Assembly: GCA_028673005.1 (NCBI GenBank)
Contig: CM054115.1
Location: 7,175,501 to 7,239,500, forward strand
DNA from: Tanypteryx hageni
Lineage: Eukaryota; Arthropoda; Insecta; Odonata; Petaluridae
Direction: 5' to 3'
Length of the DNA: 64,000 nt
Part shown: one piece after another, positions 1-11,191 of the stretch
Position numbering within the stretch: the stretch's first letter is position 1
Layout of the letters: the number at the start of each line of letters is the position of its first letter
Translations under genes and position numbers: made by a program
The notes under the pieces: model-generated
Seen by the model: only the letters and a program-made list of their open reading frames with translations
Database searches by the model: none
Told to the model about the DNA's origin: nothing

Positions 1-59
1 CTACAAAAACTCGAATACTATGGGATTCAAAATTAGGAGTTAGTGCAGGCTGTTCCCTT

Positions 60-600
60 CTTATACGATTGATGCAGACGACCAACCTGCACAATGCAAT
101 TTTTGTGTACTATGCTTACATTTACTGCCACAATAAATATGGCATTACGGTCTGGAATCGCTCCCACCATTCTCTTCGGATATACAAGCTGCAGAAGTGG
201 GCGGTGAGAATTCTAGCCAAGGCTAAATAGCGTGATAGTTGTCGTAACTTGTATACAAACCTTCCAATTCTGTTCTCTGTTTATATATGTTTTACTTTAT
301 TCTATATATAAAAATAATATAAACTTTCACAATTAAAATCCAATACCGATGTCCATGACAACACTGGACCCAAATAAGATGGATGTCATCTATTACTAAA
401 AATGGGCGTTAAGTACAGCACATATTGGATTAGTATTTTATAATAAGCTATCTGCTACTCATAAAAAAGGAGGCCAATAAAAAAACTTCCAACAGAAACT
501 CGGAGAGTACCTCATAAAAGATTGGAATAAAACTATTCCGTTGAAGAATTTACCTGCAACTGAATCTCACCGACATATGTCAAATCACCATTTGTTACAT
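60..600 (+). pseudogene. Decayed LINE reverse-transcriptase C-terminus
   Basis: Read forward from about 93 the frame gives NAIFVYYAYIYCHNKYGITV followed by a tryptophan, then LQKWAVRILAKAK, a stop, and RDSCRNLYTNLPILFSVY. This is the usual C-terminal block downstream of the RT domain in Jockey/CR1-like non-LTR retrotransposons: the tyrosine-rich stretch, the LQK.AVRI segment and the SC..L...L.IL segment in order. The frame is then carried by short fragments with stops to about 600. There is no RT catalytic core because the window starts downstream of it. Clade cannot be fixed from this piece. Confidence 0.6.
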
Positions 601-1525
601 ATGGATGTATTGTGAATGCTTTCCTATGTCTGATTTATTTTTACTAGATATAACATATTTCTGCAAACAAATCGCTTGGACGAATATAAATATGTAATGT
701 TGACACTAATTCATTTAGTATGAGATCCTGGCGCAAGAGGGTGACAGTGGTCGAATCTCCTGAATTTACATTTAGTTCAAATTTTAGATGCAAGATAGCG
801 GATCTTAACTAAACGTAAGATTTTTGGGTCTTAGTAATTCTAATTTCTCAAGACAGATGGCTATTACAGACAATATCGTATAATTATTGTAAGTAATTAT
901 AGCAATGGATTACATAATCTTCCTAATAGAAATACTGCTGTCATCGTAAGGTATAGTAAGAATTTCATTAGAAAATTAATTCTTACTCATTTTAAAAGTT
1001 TTTTATAAATAAATTCCCTATCCCTTGAGTTGTATAAATTAACAAAAATAAAATAATTCGAACCGAGGAGCATTATCCAATAAAAAATAAAAATTATAAT
1101 GGAGAAAATTTAGTGCTACATCAGGTTTTTCAGAAAACCCTGAAAATTTTAGGAAATAAGTAAAATAGGTGTTAGTAAAATAATCTTAAAGTGTGATTAA
1201 GGAATCTATGTATCAAATGTATTTTTAACCATCTACCTATAGCAGTTATTCTGCAGTCGTATTAGGGCTTTAAGAATATTTGAGTCCGGCTGACGGCGAA
1301 CAATAGAAACCTCGCAAAAATATTTCATCGAGTTGGCAGGTAACTTAAAACGATGCCAAAACCAATAGACGGTTACAGAATATAAAAACAAACTCAAAAT
1401 TATAGTCTCAATAGAGGATGAGAAAATTACGAGTGGTCATGTCGAGTTATGTAGTAATTTAATTTTTACATTACCGGCGCGGGAAATTTGAAAAAAATAC
1501 CTCATGGAACCTCATATGCCGTAAG

Positions 1526-1622
1526 AACCACGGGGGGTAGGCGTTAGAAAAAAGCATTATTTTACGCACAATTTAATACTCTATATATAACTACTATTTG
1601 CAGACACCTACCTCCCGTGGTT
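1526..1622. other. Imperfect hairpin, array unit 2
   Basis: Arms 1526-1544 and 1604-1622 (19 nt each) pair with one G-U wobble and one mismatch around a 59-nt loop. This is the best-paired hairpin in the array. Confidence 0.7.
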
Positions 1623-1881
1623 TTTTCTCAATTGGACATTTACCGTTTTGATGAACTTCGAGCCGGGCCGACGCCGAACCGGATGAACCCCGCAAAAATA
1701 TTTTTTTCGAGAACATAGGGATGTTTCGACTACTCAAAAGCACTAAGGTAATAACAGGTATTTACAACTAAATTCGCTGTTTTTGCAGTTCGTTTTTTTA
1801 TTACGGAAAAAAGTCGATGATTTTCGTGGAAAAAATCGAGCGCGCTTTCGAAATTTTTGGAGAAGCCCAGTTATCTCAAAA

Positions 1882-1976
1882 ACTGTGGGGGGTAGGTTAA
1901 AATAAATTACATTTTTTATTGAAGTATTGTAATGCGCAGTTAACACAATCACCTGCTATAACCTACCCTACGTGGT
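1882..1976. other. Imperfect hairpin, array unit 3
   Basis: Arms 1882-1899 and 1959-1976 pair over 18 positions with four wobbles and one mismatch when read on the + strand. The inner pairs TAGGTTA/TAACCTA differ from unit 2 (TAGGCGT/ACACCTA) on both arms. Confidence 0.6.
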
Positions 1977-3442
1977 AATTGCACAATAGGCTACGACGTG
2001 CGGCGTCGACGCCCCACCGGGGACGGTAGCCCATCAGTCATCGCCGGTTAAAATTACTTATCGATAGGATAGGTGACGATAAACAATATCGACAAATCAA
2101 CTATACTATAAAATGCTGTTTAGATGAAAATAAACTTCCTACATTGTTTAATTAAAAAGATAAAAATTTTTATGTCTTAAAAATGGGAACTCGTTTTTTC
2201 CATTGTTTTTGGAAAAATCAACGTATCTGACAAATGACGCAGTTTCAGAAATAGCAACATACACTTATGAACGCATAATTTAATTTTCTATAGGAAACAT
2301 GTATTGACAAACACCTACCTTCCACAAAATTTTGAACTATCGTAGGGTCGGCCCGGGCCTGCACTCGAGAGGGGCCCGTTGCGCATCTGGAACCCTCATT
2401 GGAAAAATATTTTTGGGAGGGATAGCTTGTTGAAACATACATAGGATTACAGATAATTTAACATTCATTTGGCTGGGTTAACACCAATTTCCTATCTTTC
2501 GTCTTTGTGCTCGAAAATTTTTTTCGAGTTTTACGTTTACGTTTTTTCACGATTTTGGCGTTTTTTAAAAAATCAAAATATCTGAAAAACTGCGGGGGGT
2601 AGGTGAATTTAGTTTTCATTGCCGAACGTCAATTGTAATTGTTGACATTTTACCGTTTTTGCTTGGTTTGGCGGATATGGTTGATTTCTCATCTTCGAGA
2701 GCGCCGGGCGCGGCCGAACTGACTGTGGAATGTCCGATTTTGCGTTGTTTTAAAAGTTCCAGGTTCAAATTGACATCGTCGTGAAATTTAGACAAAAGTA
2801 TTTAATGTGGGTGGTCAATATCAATTTCGTACGCCATTGAGTTTTTCTGTCAATTGGTATTTACCTCAAATAAAGGTTTCGATTCGACGCTTTGGTGTCT
2901 TTGAACGTACAGAAATAAGTTTTCTCTCAATGGAAGTAGTAAAAAAAATAAAGTTAAACAAAATATAATATACTTAGTTATTGCTGTGATCAATATTATT
3001 CTATCTTTTGTTTTAGCACCACTAGAAATATTTTACGCAAAATTTAGACCGCGGCGCGTCGAGGGTTGAATAGCCCAATACAGCGAGATATCTTGTGGGG
3101 GTAGGTGATTATGGTATACATTTCCAAACTTATCATGTAATGTTTAATTATGCCTGTAATGTTTGTTTACCTCCTCTCTTTACGTTTATCATGATTGCTG
3201 CTTATACAAATTTGTGATCTTCAAGCATATTTCTTTGTTTTTTCCAAAAATCGTATTTTATAATATTTGTTTTTCGGTACGTCAATTTTGTTTGCATCTT
3301 AGAACGTATTAGTATGTTTTTTATCATATATATAAAACCATTATGCTAATATGTTATTATAAATTTTAAATATTTTTTTAGTTTTACATTGATGTATGAG
3401 CGACGCGACGAGAAGGTCGGAAAACCTTTGAAAATGAGAAAT

Positions 3443-3534
3443 CTAAGAGGGGTAGGTAATAGTCTTACATATCATCATATGTAAATTATAATGCTTCACG
3501 TGAGCTGTTAGTGGCTATTACCTGGATTTCGTAG
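3443..3534. other. Imperfect hairpin, array unit 7
   Basis: The inner 9 bp AGGTAATAG (3454-3462) pair perfectly with CTATTACCT (3515-3523). This inner sequence is unlike the other units, yet both arms have changed together. The outer part (3443-3453 with 3524-3534) pairs with wobbles and about three mismatches. Confidence 0.6.
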
Positions 3535-3791
3535 GTTTTTCATAATTGCAGATTGTGTGTTTTACCGTTACATGACTGACGTCGGTAGCGCATCAGAAAT
3601 CTCCGTTGAATTTTTTGTTGTTTCATCATAACTCATTGGCAACAATTTCAGTAAACGTGAGATGTTATATTTAAGTATCTGTAAAAACTTTATTTCGCTA
3701 ATGTTGTTTATATTATCAGAAAAAAAAATATTCTTGTCAAGGGGCCTTGCGCGCGAGATTTTTGTAATTTTAGATAACTCGATGTTACGAA

Positions 3792-3891
3792 AAAACTGCG
3801 GGGGGTAGGTGTTTAATTTTTATATCATTATACGTTAATTATAAGGTGTTATTGTTTTTGAGAAAGAAAATAACCTACTTTACGTAGTTTT
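3792..3891. other. Imperfect hairpin, array unit 8
   Basis: Arms 3792-3813 and 3870-3891 (22 nt) pair with four G-U wobbles, all with G on the left arm, and three mismatches; the loop is 56 nt. The outer six base pairs are perfect. Confidence 0.65.
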
Positions 3892-4665
3892 CTTGTAATC
3901 CTTGGCTAAGCCCGTCCTAGAGCGTACATTCCAGCAGGTAGCGTATCCGATATGTATTTTTAAATACGCTATGCTAAGTTTTATGTCACAGAAAAGTATA
4001 TTTAAACTATTGCAAAGTATTTGTCTATCAATTTTATTAATCTTGATCTCTTGCCTATCGTAGTTTTCTCGTTTGCGATTATTAACTACGATGGGTGAAC
4101 TAGATTTTGCGCAAGGCCGTAATTGACAACGAAACAATGGATATATATAATTTGTAGGTTATCAAATGATATATCAGAATATGTAAAATTGTGTGCTTAA
4201 TAATACCTATGATTTCTGGCTTTCTACTCTCTTCCATTTCTTCACAAGCAATAACAAAATTTTATTGCGTAATTTGATAGTTTGTGCTAGCTCTTCGGAT
4301 ATGTTATAATTAAAAACAATTGACACCTGGAAGGATTTAGTGACGCACACAAATATATTTATGAATATCTGCTGTGTATTACCTGTTATTTCTGATATCC
4401 AACACTGCTTGTTTTTCTCGTATTCAGTTCCATTCTCTGCAGTTGATTGATGATGAATGAGCATGAACGTGAAAAGTATCATTTATCACATCTTTATACC
4501 ATTATGTGTCATTAAAATTGCTGATTACGATAAAATAAGATGTTTTTCAAATTACCTAAATGTTTTTAAACATCTTAATGGCGTATGTACTCCATAATTT
4601 GCAATAAAAAACTTTCGACACGTTTCAACTTCTTTGTTGGTCACTCCGACTATCGATATATCGTA

Positions 4666-4695
4666 CTAGTAGAAGGTGCTTGCATACTGCAAGCA
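4666..4695 (-). other. Helitron-like 3' end (hairpin + CTAG)
   Basis: On the minus strand the hairpin TGCTTGCAGTATGCAAGCA (8-bp stem, 3-nt loop) is followed by a short spacer and CTAG (4666-4669), then a plus-strand-conserved flank. Same structure as the + copy at 6812-6841. Confidence 0.5.
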
Positions 4696-6811
4696 TTTCA
4701 TCTTACCTTGAAAAAACATTAATTTTTTAGAGAGATATTTCATCATGGGAAATATTTCTTAAATTCAAAAGATTTCTCCTAGAGACCAAATTTCTTTTTT
4801 TCCTTATGGAAAAAAATGGAGTAAAACAATTGATAATTTTTGCAATTTTATGAATAATATACGTTTTCCACATTGGGTTAATAATGCCACACATTTATGC
4901 CAAATTTTAAATTTGTAGCACATTTAGAAGTGAAATAACATTTATCTAATTGTTTAAATTAAAATAATTTTTAACGGCCGCAATAAGACTTTCATAGATA
5001 CAAGGAATTGTGTATTCGTTTAAACAGACTAAACTCTAAATAACTTGAAAATTTCAGTTCTCTAACTCGCCCCGTAGTATCTAAACATTGACCTATTTGT
5101 TTAAACTTTAAGAATTTTTTCCTGCCAGACAAATTAAAATATCAAAATTTGAATAATCCCTATTTCGTTTTTTTACAAACACTACCACTAAAAAAATTTC
5201 AGCTCCGTAGCACATTCGGTAATATATAAACCTCAAAAATATGTTTAAACAATTGCGAATTATTAGTGGTCACTGTTTTAACTTTTTCGAAATTTCATTT
5301 TTTTCTATGTATAATTTTCTACAAAATGATTTTAAAAACTCGAACCTACAGCACATAGTTTCCAAGATAAAAATTATTAAACTTTAAAGTACAAATGGGG
5401 TTAAAACAACCCCTAAAATTTAACAATTTTGAAATTTTCGTTTTTTATAGTTGGTTATAAAAAAAGTTCTATAAACTTTCAAAATTTCAGCTTCCTAAAC
5501 TTATTAGATTGGTCTACACACTGGATTGCGTTTTCCCATATTAACTTATGGGAGATATTCCGGGGTCTCTGGAGTCGAACCCAAGACACTGAAAGAAAAA
5601 GTGACAAAAATTCCTAATAGATATTGCGGCCGTCTAGCAATACTGAAAATTTCATCTTTCTAGATTACCGGCAAGTGCCCATAACTAATTTACAAAAATG
5701 GTGCAATGCTTTTCTTATGGGAGAAAACGCGAATTTCGGAATTTCTGGAGTCGAACTCATGTCACTTAGGTGAGAAGTCTCATTTTATCTGTAGATTTCT
5801 CCATCATATCTACAAAAACCAAAACTTTCAGCTCTCTAGCACTTGTACTAATGTACACCAACTACTAGTATGTTATATCCTCCTCCTTATCCTCTGTAAG
5901 GAACGTCTATATAGAATGATAACATATAGGAGGATACTAATGTCCAGCCCAAACTACAAGAGCTAGGGAGCTGAAAGTTTTAGATTTTGTAGATATGATG
6001 GAGAAATTTACAGATAAAATGAGACTTTTACCTAAGTGACATGAGTTCGACTCCAGAAATTCCGAAAGTTGCGTTTTTTCCCATAAGAAAAGCATTGCGC
6101 TATTTTTGTAAATTAATTATGGGCACTTGCCGGTAATCTAGAAAGATGAAATTTTCAGTGTTGCTAGATGGCCGCAATATATATTTGCAATAATTGTCAC
6201 TTTTGCTTTCAGTGTCTTGAGTTCGACTCCAGAGACCCCGGAATATCTCCCATAAGTTAGCATGGGAAAACGTAATCCAGTGTGTAGACCAATCTAATAA
6301 GCTCAGGAAGCTGAAATTTTGAAAGTTTATAGAATTTTTCTCATAACCAACTATGAAAATCAAAAATTGTTAATTTTTAGGGGTTGTTTTAACCCCATTT
6401 GAACATTAAAGTTTAATAATTTTTAGGCACTACGGGATGAGCTAGGAAGCTGCAATTTTCAAATTATTTACAGAACAGTGCATTTGCACAAATAAACATT
6501 TCAATCTCTCCATGTATATATTGCGGCGGCCGTTAAAAATTTTTAAAATTTTAACAATTGGAAAAATATTATTTCACTTCTAGAAGTACTACAACTTTAA
6601 ATTTTGGCTAAAATGTGTAGCAACATTACCCCATAATGAAGATAGTGTAAAATGTTTAAAATTGCAACAATTGGGGATTGTTTTAAACTATTATTTTACA
6701 TGTGGGAAAAACGAAAATCGCTGCGGAGGTGAAATCTTTAGAATTAAAGGACTATTTGTAATGATGAAATGTCTATCTGAAAAATAAATTTTTTTTCAAG
6801 GTGAGATGAAA

Positions 6812-6841
6812 TGCTTGCAGTATGCAAGCACCAACTACTAG
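6812..6841 (+). other. Helitron-like 3' end (hairpin + CTAG)
   Basis: Hairpin 6812-6830, spacer CCAACTA, CTAG at 6838-6841, then T. Helitron 3' ends carry a short hairpin just before CTRR, and this fits. The downstream TATGTTATATCCTCCTCC is shared by other copies, so it is not a simple random target site. Confidence 0.5.
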
Positions 6842-6844
6842 TAT

Positions 6845-7845
6845 GTTATATCCTCCTCCTCTGTAAGAAACGTCGATATAAAATGATATGGCATATCGTA
6901 TATAACTTCACGGACATTGGTCACATCCTCAAAGTTTTTGCTTTTCATCTCGATGAGTAAATTCCACAAGGTTGGGCATGACCTCATTAATGATATAAGT
7001 TTCACGATTGACCAATTAACAGTAACTTACCATTTTTACTTATTTTATGAAATTTTTTAAAAAATATTCGATTATCAGAAGTTATAGAATCTAATTTTTT
7101 CATTGCAGTAAATGTATTGTTGGTATAAACACTCATTAAAATAATTAATTGGTGAAAGAATCGAGCTAATTGTAAGCGGTGGATGTTTCAGCTGATAGTG
7201 CAATTCATTCGTTGGCTTGTACGTAGCTTATGCATAGAGAACATTGTTTTCTAAAACGGTCTTTTGTGACCTTCACTGTTTTGTTTTTGATTTGTTTGTT
7301 ATTTTTCGCATTGATTTGCTTCGCTTTGCTCATTGGTTTGGTCTTTTGTTTTATTGGTTTATTTGTTTTCTCTTTTGGTCGTTTATTAGAATGTTTTGTT
7401 CATTCTGTTTTGCTTTTTGTTTTTCGTTTTTTCGTTTATTTTCTGGTTATTTTATTTCTCAATTACAAAGTATTTGGAGAAAGTATTGTATTCTTTGTTG
7501 TGATCGTTGTCGTCTGATTAATTAATTTCTAATGTTATATTCATTTTTATTAACTTCACCTGAAATCCGAAATATAATTGTATATTAATGAGTTTGAATC
7601 AACAGTTGTAAATGAAAAAAATATCAGGACGTCTCTCTACAAAAAATATTTAAACCGTTTTCTCGTTTTGATATTTTATTTATATTTTGAAATTTAAAAA
7701 CTGATCGATTGCTCACCTAGTGGCCTAGTGACACCAAGCGGCAGAAAAATGCAATATTTGTGTAAACAAACAACGACGTATTGAGCTTGACTGTAACACG
7801 GTAACCCTGTAAGATTAGATTTATTGAAATTGGCCTCACGGAAAT
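6845..7845. other. AT-rich stretch without recognisable gene
   Basis: No supported gene. 7230-7525 is a T/G-rich low-complexity tract (TTTTGTTTT-type) that opens two overlapping frames rich in Phe, Leu and Val; I treat these as compositional. The same TTTGGTTTG-type composition returns at 9095-9180. Confidence 0.5.
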
Positions 7846-8640
7846 CTCGGACATGCAAAAGAAAAAAAACTGTCCGTGAAACGGAGGAAGGCTAGTGAGA
7901 TTAACGAGGCAAAAAGAATACTAAAGAAAAGAAAGGGAAACATCGGAGCAAGGTAAGAATAGTCTGGAACAAATATAAACAAGGCAAGGACAGGAAGAGA
8001 AAATGAAAAAATCTGGAACGATTAGAAAAGTTCAAAGTAAGTTATAAATTTTGTGTAAATAAAGAAACAAAAGAACGACGAGAAGCACGTTTCGTTACGC
8101 TGAGGGAATATCAGTCACTGCGTTTGGCAAACGAAATCGAAGGGGCGCGATGTAATTGTCGAAACAATTTAAGTTTAAATCAATCTCTACATCTTAAGAA
8201 TTAAATTGTTACTGACAGATATAGTAGTTTTACGAAGGACATTCACACATTTGCTGATCAAATTTGTTATGTTTGCAAGAAACCAATTCCTGTGTAGCTA
8301 TTTCTCATTATCGGTTTTAAGAAACAATAACAGAGTTGATTTGCCTAATGTATTGCCACTTGAGCTTGTAGAGTCAGACAAGCTTTTGTTATGCAACCGG
8401 TGTAAAACATTTTAAGAAATCTAAAAGAATGCTCTTCCAGAGATTACTGAAACAATATGCATCCTGAAGTTATACCAGATGAGCTATGAAGTTTGTCAGC
8501 CGTAGAAAAACGCTTGATTTCCCGTGTAATTCCTTTTATACAAATTATAAATACGATGACATTTGGAGAATATGGTTCAATATTAGCTACAATATAAATT
8601 TCTATGTTGAATAGTAATATTTGATGCAAATTCATACATA
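7845..8640 (+). pseudogene. Helitron-like replicase N-terminal remnant
   Basis: Discontinuous forward frames read like the N-terminal half of Helitron/Helentron-type proteins. A Lys/Arg-rich segment (about 7850-8045, VKRRKASEINEAKRILKKRK) is followed by KERREARF and EYQSLRLANEIEGAR (about 8063-8155). A C-x2-C piece QICYVCKKPIP lies near 8255-8297, then LPLELVESDKLLLCNRCKTF to 8412, and finally VIPDEL, stop, SLSAVEKRLISRVIPFIQI (about 8465-8550). This last block resembles the P.EL..L...E..LIS..IPFM.I signature seen upstream of the Rep domain in Helitron-like proteins (DUF6570-type). Rep HUH and helicase parts are absent; the copy stops at the MITE beginning near 8690. Several stops and frame changes show it is dead. 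No known start codon can be chosen. Confidence 0.55.
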
Positions 8641-8689
8641 ATTTGGTCTCATTGTCATAATTATAAATTCATTTCACTAAAAAGTATAA

Positions 8690-9085
8690 AATAAAAATAT
8701 ATAAACAAAATTTTTTAAATTTATATTTTTTTAAGAAACCGCACAGAAAAGTATAAAATAAATGTTTGGATCCCAGAAAATATCTGGATCTTTAGGAAAA
8801 TTTTCATTAGATATAATCATGAATCTCCTTAAAAAAAGATGTATGGCATATGTTAATTAAACGAATTTTTTAGAGTAGTAGTGTAGAGTGTAGTCAATAA
8901 TTTAATAATAATAATTTAATCAACATATGCCATATCTTTTTTAAAGAGATTCATGATTATATCTAATGAAAAATTTCATTAAGATCCATATATTTTCTGG
9001 GCTCGAAAAATTTATTTTATACTTTTAACTGTGCATCATTAAAAAAGAGTATAAATTTAAAAAGTTTTTAATATATTTTTAATTT
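8690..9085. mobile_element. Foldback MITE (~390 bp)
   Basis: 8741-8759 (GCACAGAAAAGTATAAAAT) is mirrored at 9016-9034, and pairing continues inward (ATGGCATATGTT at 8842 with AACATATGCCAT at 8922) and outward through TTTAAATTTATA. Almost the whole element is one palindrome around 8890. No coding capacity. Target duplication is not certain because the flanks are A/T-only. Confidence 0.65.
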
Positions 9086-9480
9086 TTCTTATTGATTCGT
9101 TTTGGTTTGTATGTTTGGGTTTGATCTTTGGTTCATTTGTTCCCTTATGTTTTTTGGTTTGTTCTTAGGTTTACTCGTTTGGAAAGTCCAAGAATATTGT
9201 TTATAAAGAAGTGTTGTCCACCAACGTTATGAATTGAAATATTTTTCATTGATTTATTTATTTCAACCAAACATTTTGCGATAAATAAAAGTCCTTTGTA
9301 AGTGCTATATATGTAGACCTAGAATCAAAATATTTTTGTTCATTTTTTGTTTAGTATTAGTTTTTCATTTTCAATTGTTTGTTGATGTTTCTTTTCTTTT
9401 TTAATAGGCCTATGTAAGCATTGCTGCAGTAGACGTATAATCATCATACTATATATAACAAAATCTGATGTGGCCACCAC
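9085..9480. other. T-rich unassigned stretch
   Basis: Low-complexity T/G-rich sequence near 9095-9180 and 9335-9405; no gene seen. Confidence 0.5.
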
Positions 9481-10152
9481 ATGACTTTCTACATGCCTAT
9501 AATATTTCTAAGAATTCCAATTAGGTTAAATAATAATAAATAATTTAAGGAGCTGCGAGAAAAATTTAGAACAGAAATAAACTCAAACCATAGCCTTCTG
9601 ATATAGCCACAAAGCTCCAACAATTAAGAAAATAAAAAGGAGCATTATTAAGACGTAACTAAGCATAAAGTGTTAACAATAGTCACAGGTAGGTTGTGTG
9701 GTGGTGGCAGCTAAAAAATTTAGTTTTTAAGATATCCCTTAAAATAGGGGGAAAATACTTCGTACAAAAGTTGCAGAAAATTAGGTTTTCTACAACATTT
9801 ATTCCAATACGTTTTTACATATATCTAATATTAAAGTAAATATTTCAAAATAACGGATAAGTGACAAGAGTAAACACCTACTTCCGGTTGACCGATTTTT
9901 ACCAAAAACTAATCAACTCTTGTGACTTTTATGAAAATGTTAAATATAAAATTTTTCATTGACCTGATTAATAGTTTATGAGTTAGAGCACCCACAAAAA
10001 ACTCACATACACACAGACATCATCGAGAAAATGACTGAAACTTGTTCAGGGGACCTCAAAATGTGTACTTCCATTGATATCTCGAAATCGATTTTTTTCA
10101 TGAAAAGAATACCTACTTTCCCCTATACTACGTATATGGAGAAAGTAAAAAG
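9468..10152 (+). repeat. Interspersed repeat family A, full copy
   Basis: About 685 bp, beginning near TCTGATGTGGCCACCACATG (9468) and ending TATGGAGAAAGTAAAA (10152). The same sequence occurs inverted at 12735-14455 (interrupted) and as a 3' fragment at 24465-24599. ACTTTCT.CAT near the 5' end matches the reverse complement of the 3' end (ACTTTCTCCATATACGTAG), so short inverted termini are likely. No transposase is seen. I take it for a non-autonomous DNA transposon of unknown superfamily; the short ORF at 10031-10333 is unlikely to be real. Confidence 0.55.
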
Positions 10153-10154
10153 CA

Positions 10155-11190
10155 CTGTCAATGTGCAAGTAACCTTCATCAGAAATAGTCTTAAAAAGGA
10201 CATTTACCACATGTTTGAAAGGAAGACATTAAAACTACAATCTCCAAATATAGCAATATTTAAATATAAAACAAGTGAAGATATAAAAATTAATTTTTAT
10301 AACCGACTTGATATAGTAAATACTTTAATATGAATGAACTCTATAATATAATTATGATAACCTATCTGCTTACATGGACGTAAAAAGTTGCAAAAGTGTC
10401 TACCAGCTGTTGGGTGATGTGGGGGTCTCTCTATTTCACCTTAAATCTTTTTACAGTTGTGAGAATGGTAGGCAGAAGTAGAGAACTGTAAGAATGTTTA
10501 GTATATAAATACCAAAAAGTTTGATACTAGTATCTTTTGTTTCATTAATGAAAATACTGACTTATCCATTCATATTGCTTAAAATCAATGAAAATATACT
10601 GCTAGGTCAGAGTAATTCAGCTTTAGATACTAGTAGGAGTGAAACTTGAATATTTCGTATTTTAGTCACCTGACTTGAATGACAAAGGTAATATATTGTT
10701 CTTTTCCTAACATCACATCAACCATCCATATAAAACCACTGTATAAGTATAGTTAGCTGAAGAATTGCTAAGCTACAACACAACACTTTAAATTGTTTTA
10801 TTTAAATTTGTTCAAATTAATTAACATCCTTTGCAACAGTATTTACTATCTTAAATACTGAAAAAAGGAATATGATACTTAAATGTGAGGGCTTTTAGAA
10901 AAAATGCAAAAACAACTGGTCTTAAAGGTCTATAATTAGAAAAGATTTCATCCAAAAAAATAAGATAAGTGAGCAGTTCCTAATAATAAAGTTATGTTCA
11001 TGGCATAAATTACATAAATATAGTCATCTAAAGTAGTGTTAAAATTAATTTTCAATGTGAACTATTCTGAAAAGATTGCATTAATGATTATTAACAGTAT
11101 TGCAATACTAATGCGATTATAATGTAATAATAATAAAATGCATGTGTAAGGCAATTTATTATAAGAGGAGCAATAAAAATTTAATAATAA
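10155..11190. other. AT-rich unassigned stretch
   Basis: No gene, RNA or repeat could be recognised here. Confidence 0.5.
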
Positions 11191-11191
11191 T

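Larger units (their letters stand above)
1130..4220. repeat. Array of ~350-bp units with imperfect hairpins
   Basis: A G-rich motif, CTGCGGGGGGTAGGTG or close variants, recurs at about 1166 (weak), 1535, 1889, 2597, 3101, 3451 and 3801, with a relic near 2241 and a weak one near 4155. Most intervals are 347-372 bp. About 50-60 bases after each G-rich arm lies an approximate reverse complement (for example ACACCTACCTCCCGTGG at 1604). The arm is often preceded by a TGGAAAAATC..TATCTGAAAAACT-like lead, and GC-rich patches lie between hairpins (1664-1690, 1995-2025, 2345-2385, 2695-2720). No ORF of note is present. I see a tandem, strongly diverged satellite-like array or a cluster of structured-RNA units; function is unknown. 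Confidence 0.65.
4660..6845. repeat. Foldback of hairpin-ended (Helitron-like) repeat
   Basis: The left arm (about 4666-5850) is read back in inverted orientation from 6841 to about 5960, giving an approximately 2.2-kb palindrome with a roughly 110-bp centre. Matching landmarks are TGCTTGCATACTGCAAGCA at 4677-4695 versus 6812-6830, and the block at 5400-5590 versus 6190-6400. The right arm is shorter through internal deletions. Each outer end has an 8-bp-stem, 3-base-loop hairpin, then 7-8 bases, then CTAG. The centre has another CTAG end (about 5864) and a CCTCCTCC microsatellite. The same repeat fills 48.6-54.9 kb. The hairpin plus CTAG resembles a Helitron 3' end; the assignment is inferred. 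Confidence 0.65.

Noticed and set aside
1130..4220. CRISPR-like array
   Set aside because: Units are ~350 bp, diverged and in a eukaryotic TE context; no short identical repeats with unique spacers.
7230..7525. Two overlapping ~95-residue hydrophobic frames
   Set aside because: They come from a TTTTG-rich low-complexity tract and have no domain; both frames being open at once is a composition effect.
10031..10333. 100-residue plus-strand frame
   Set aside because: It crosses the 3' end of repeat family A into unrelated flank, so it is not a conserved unit.
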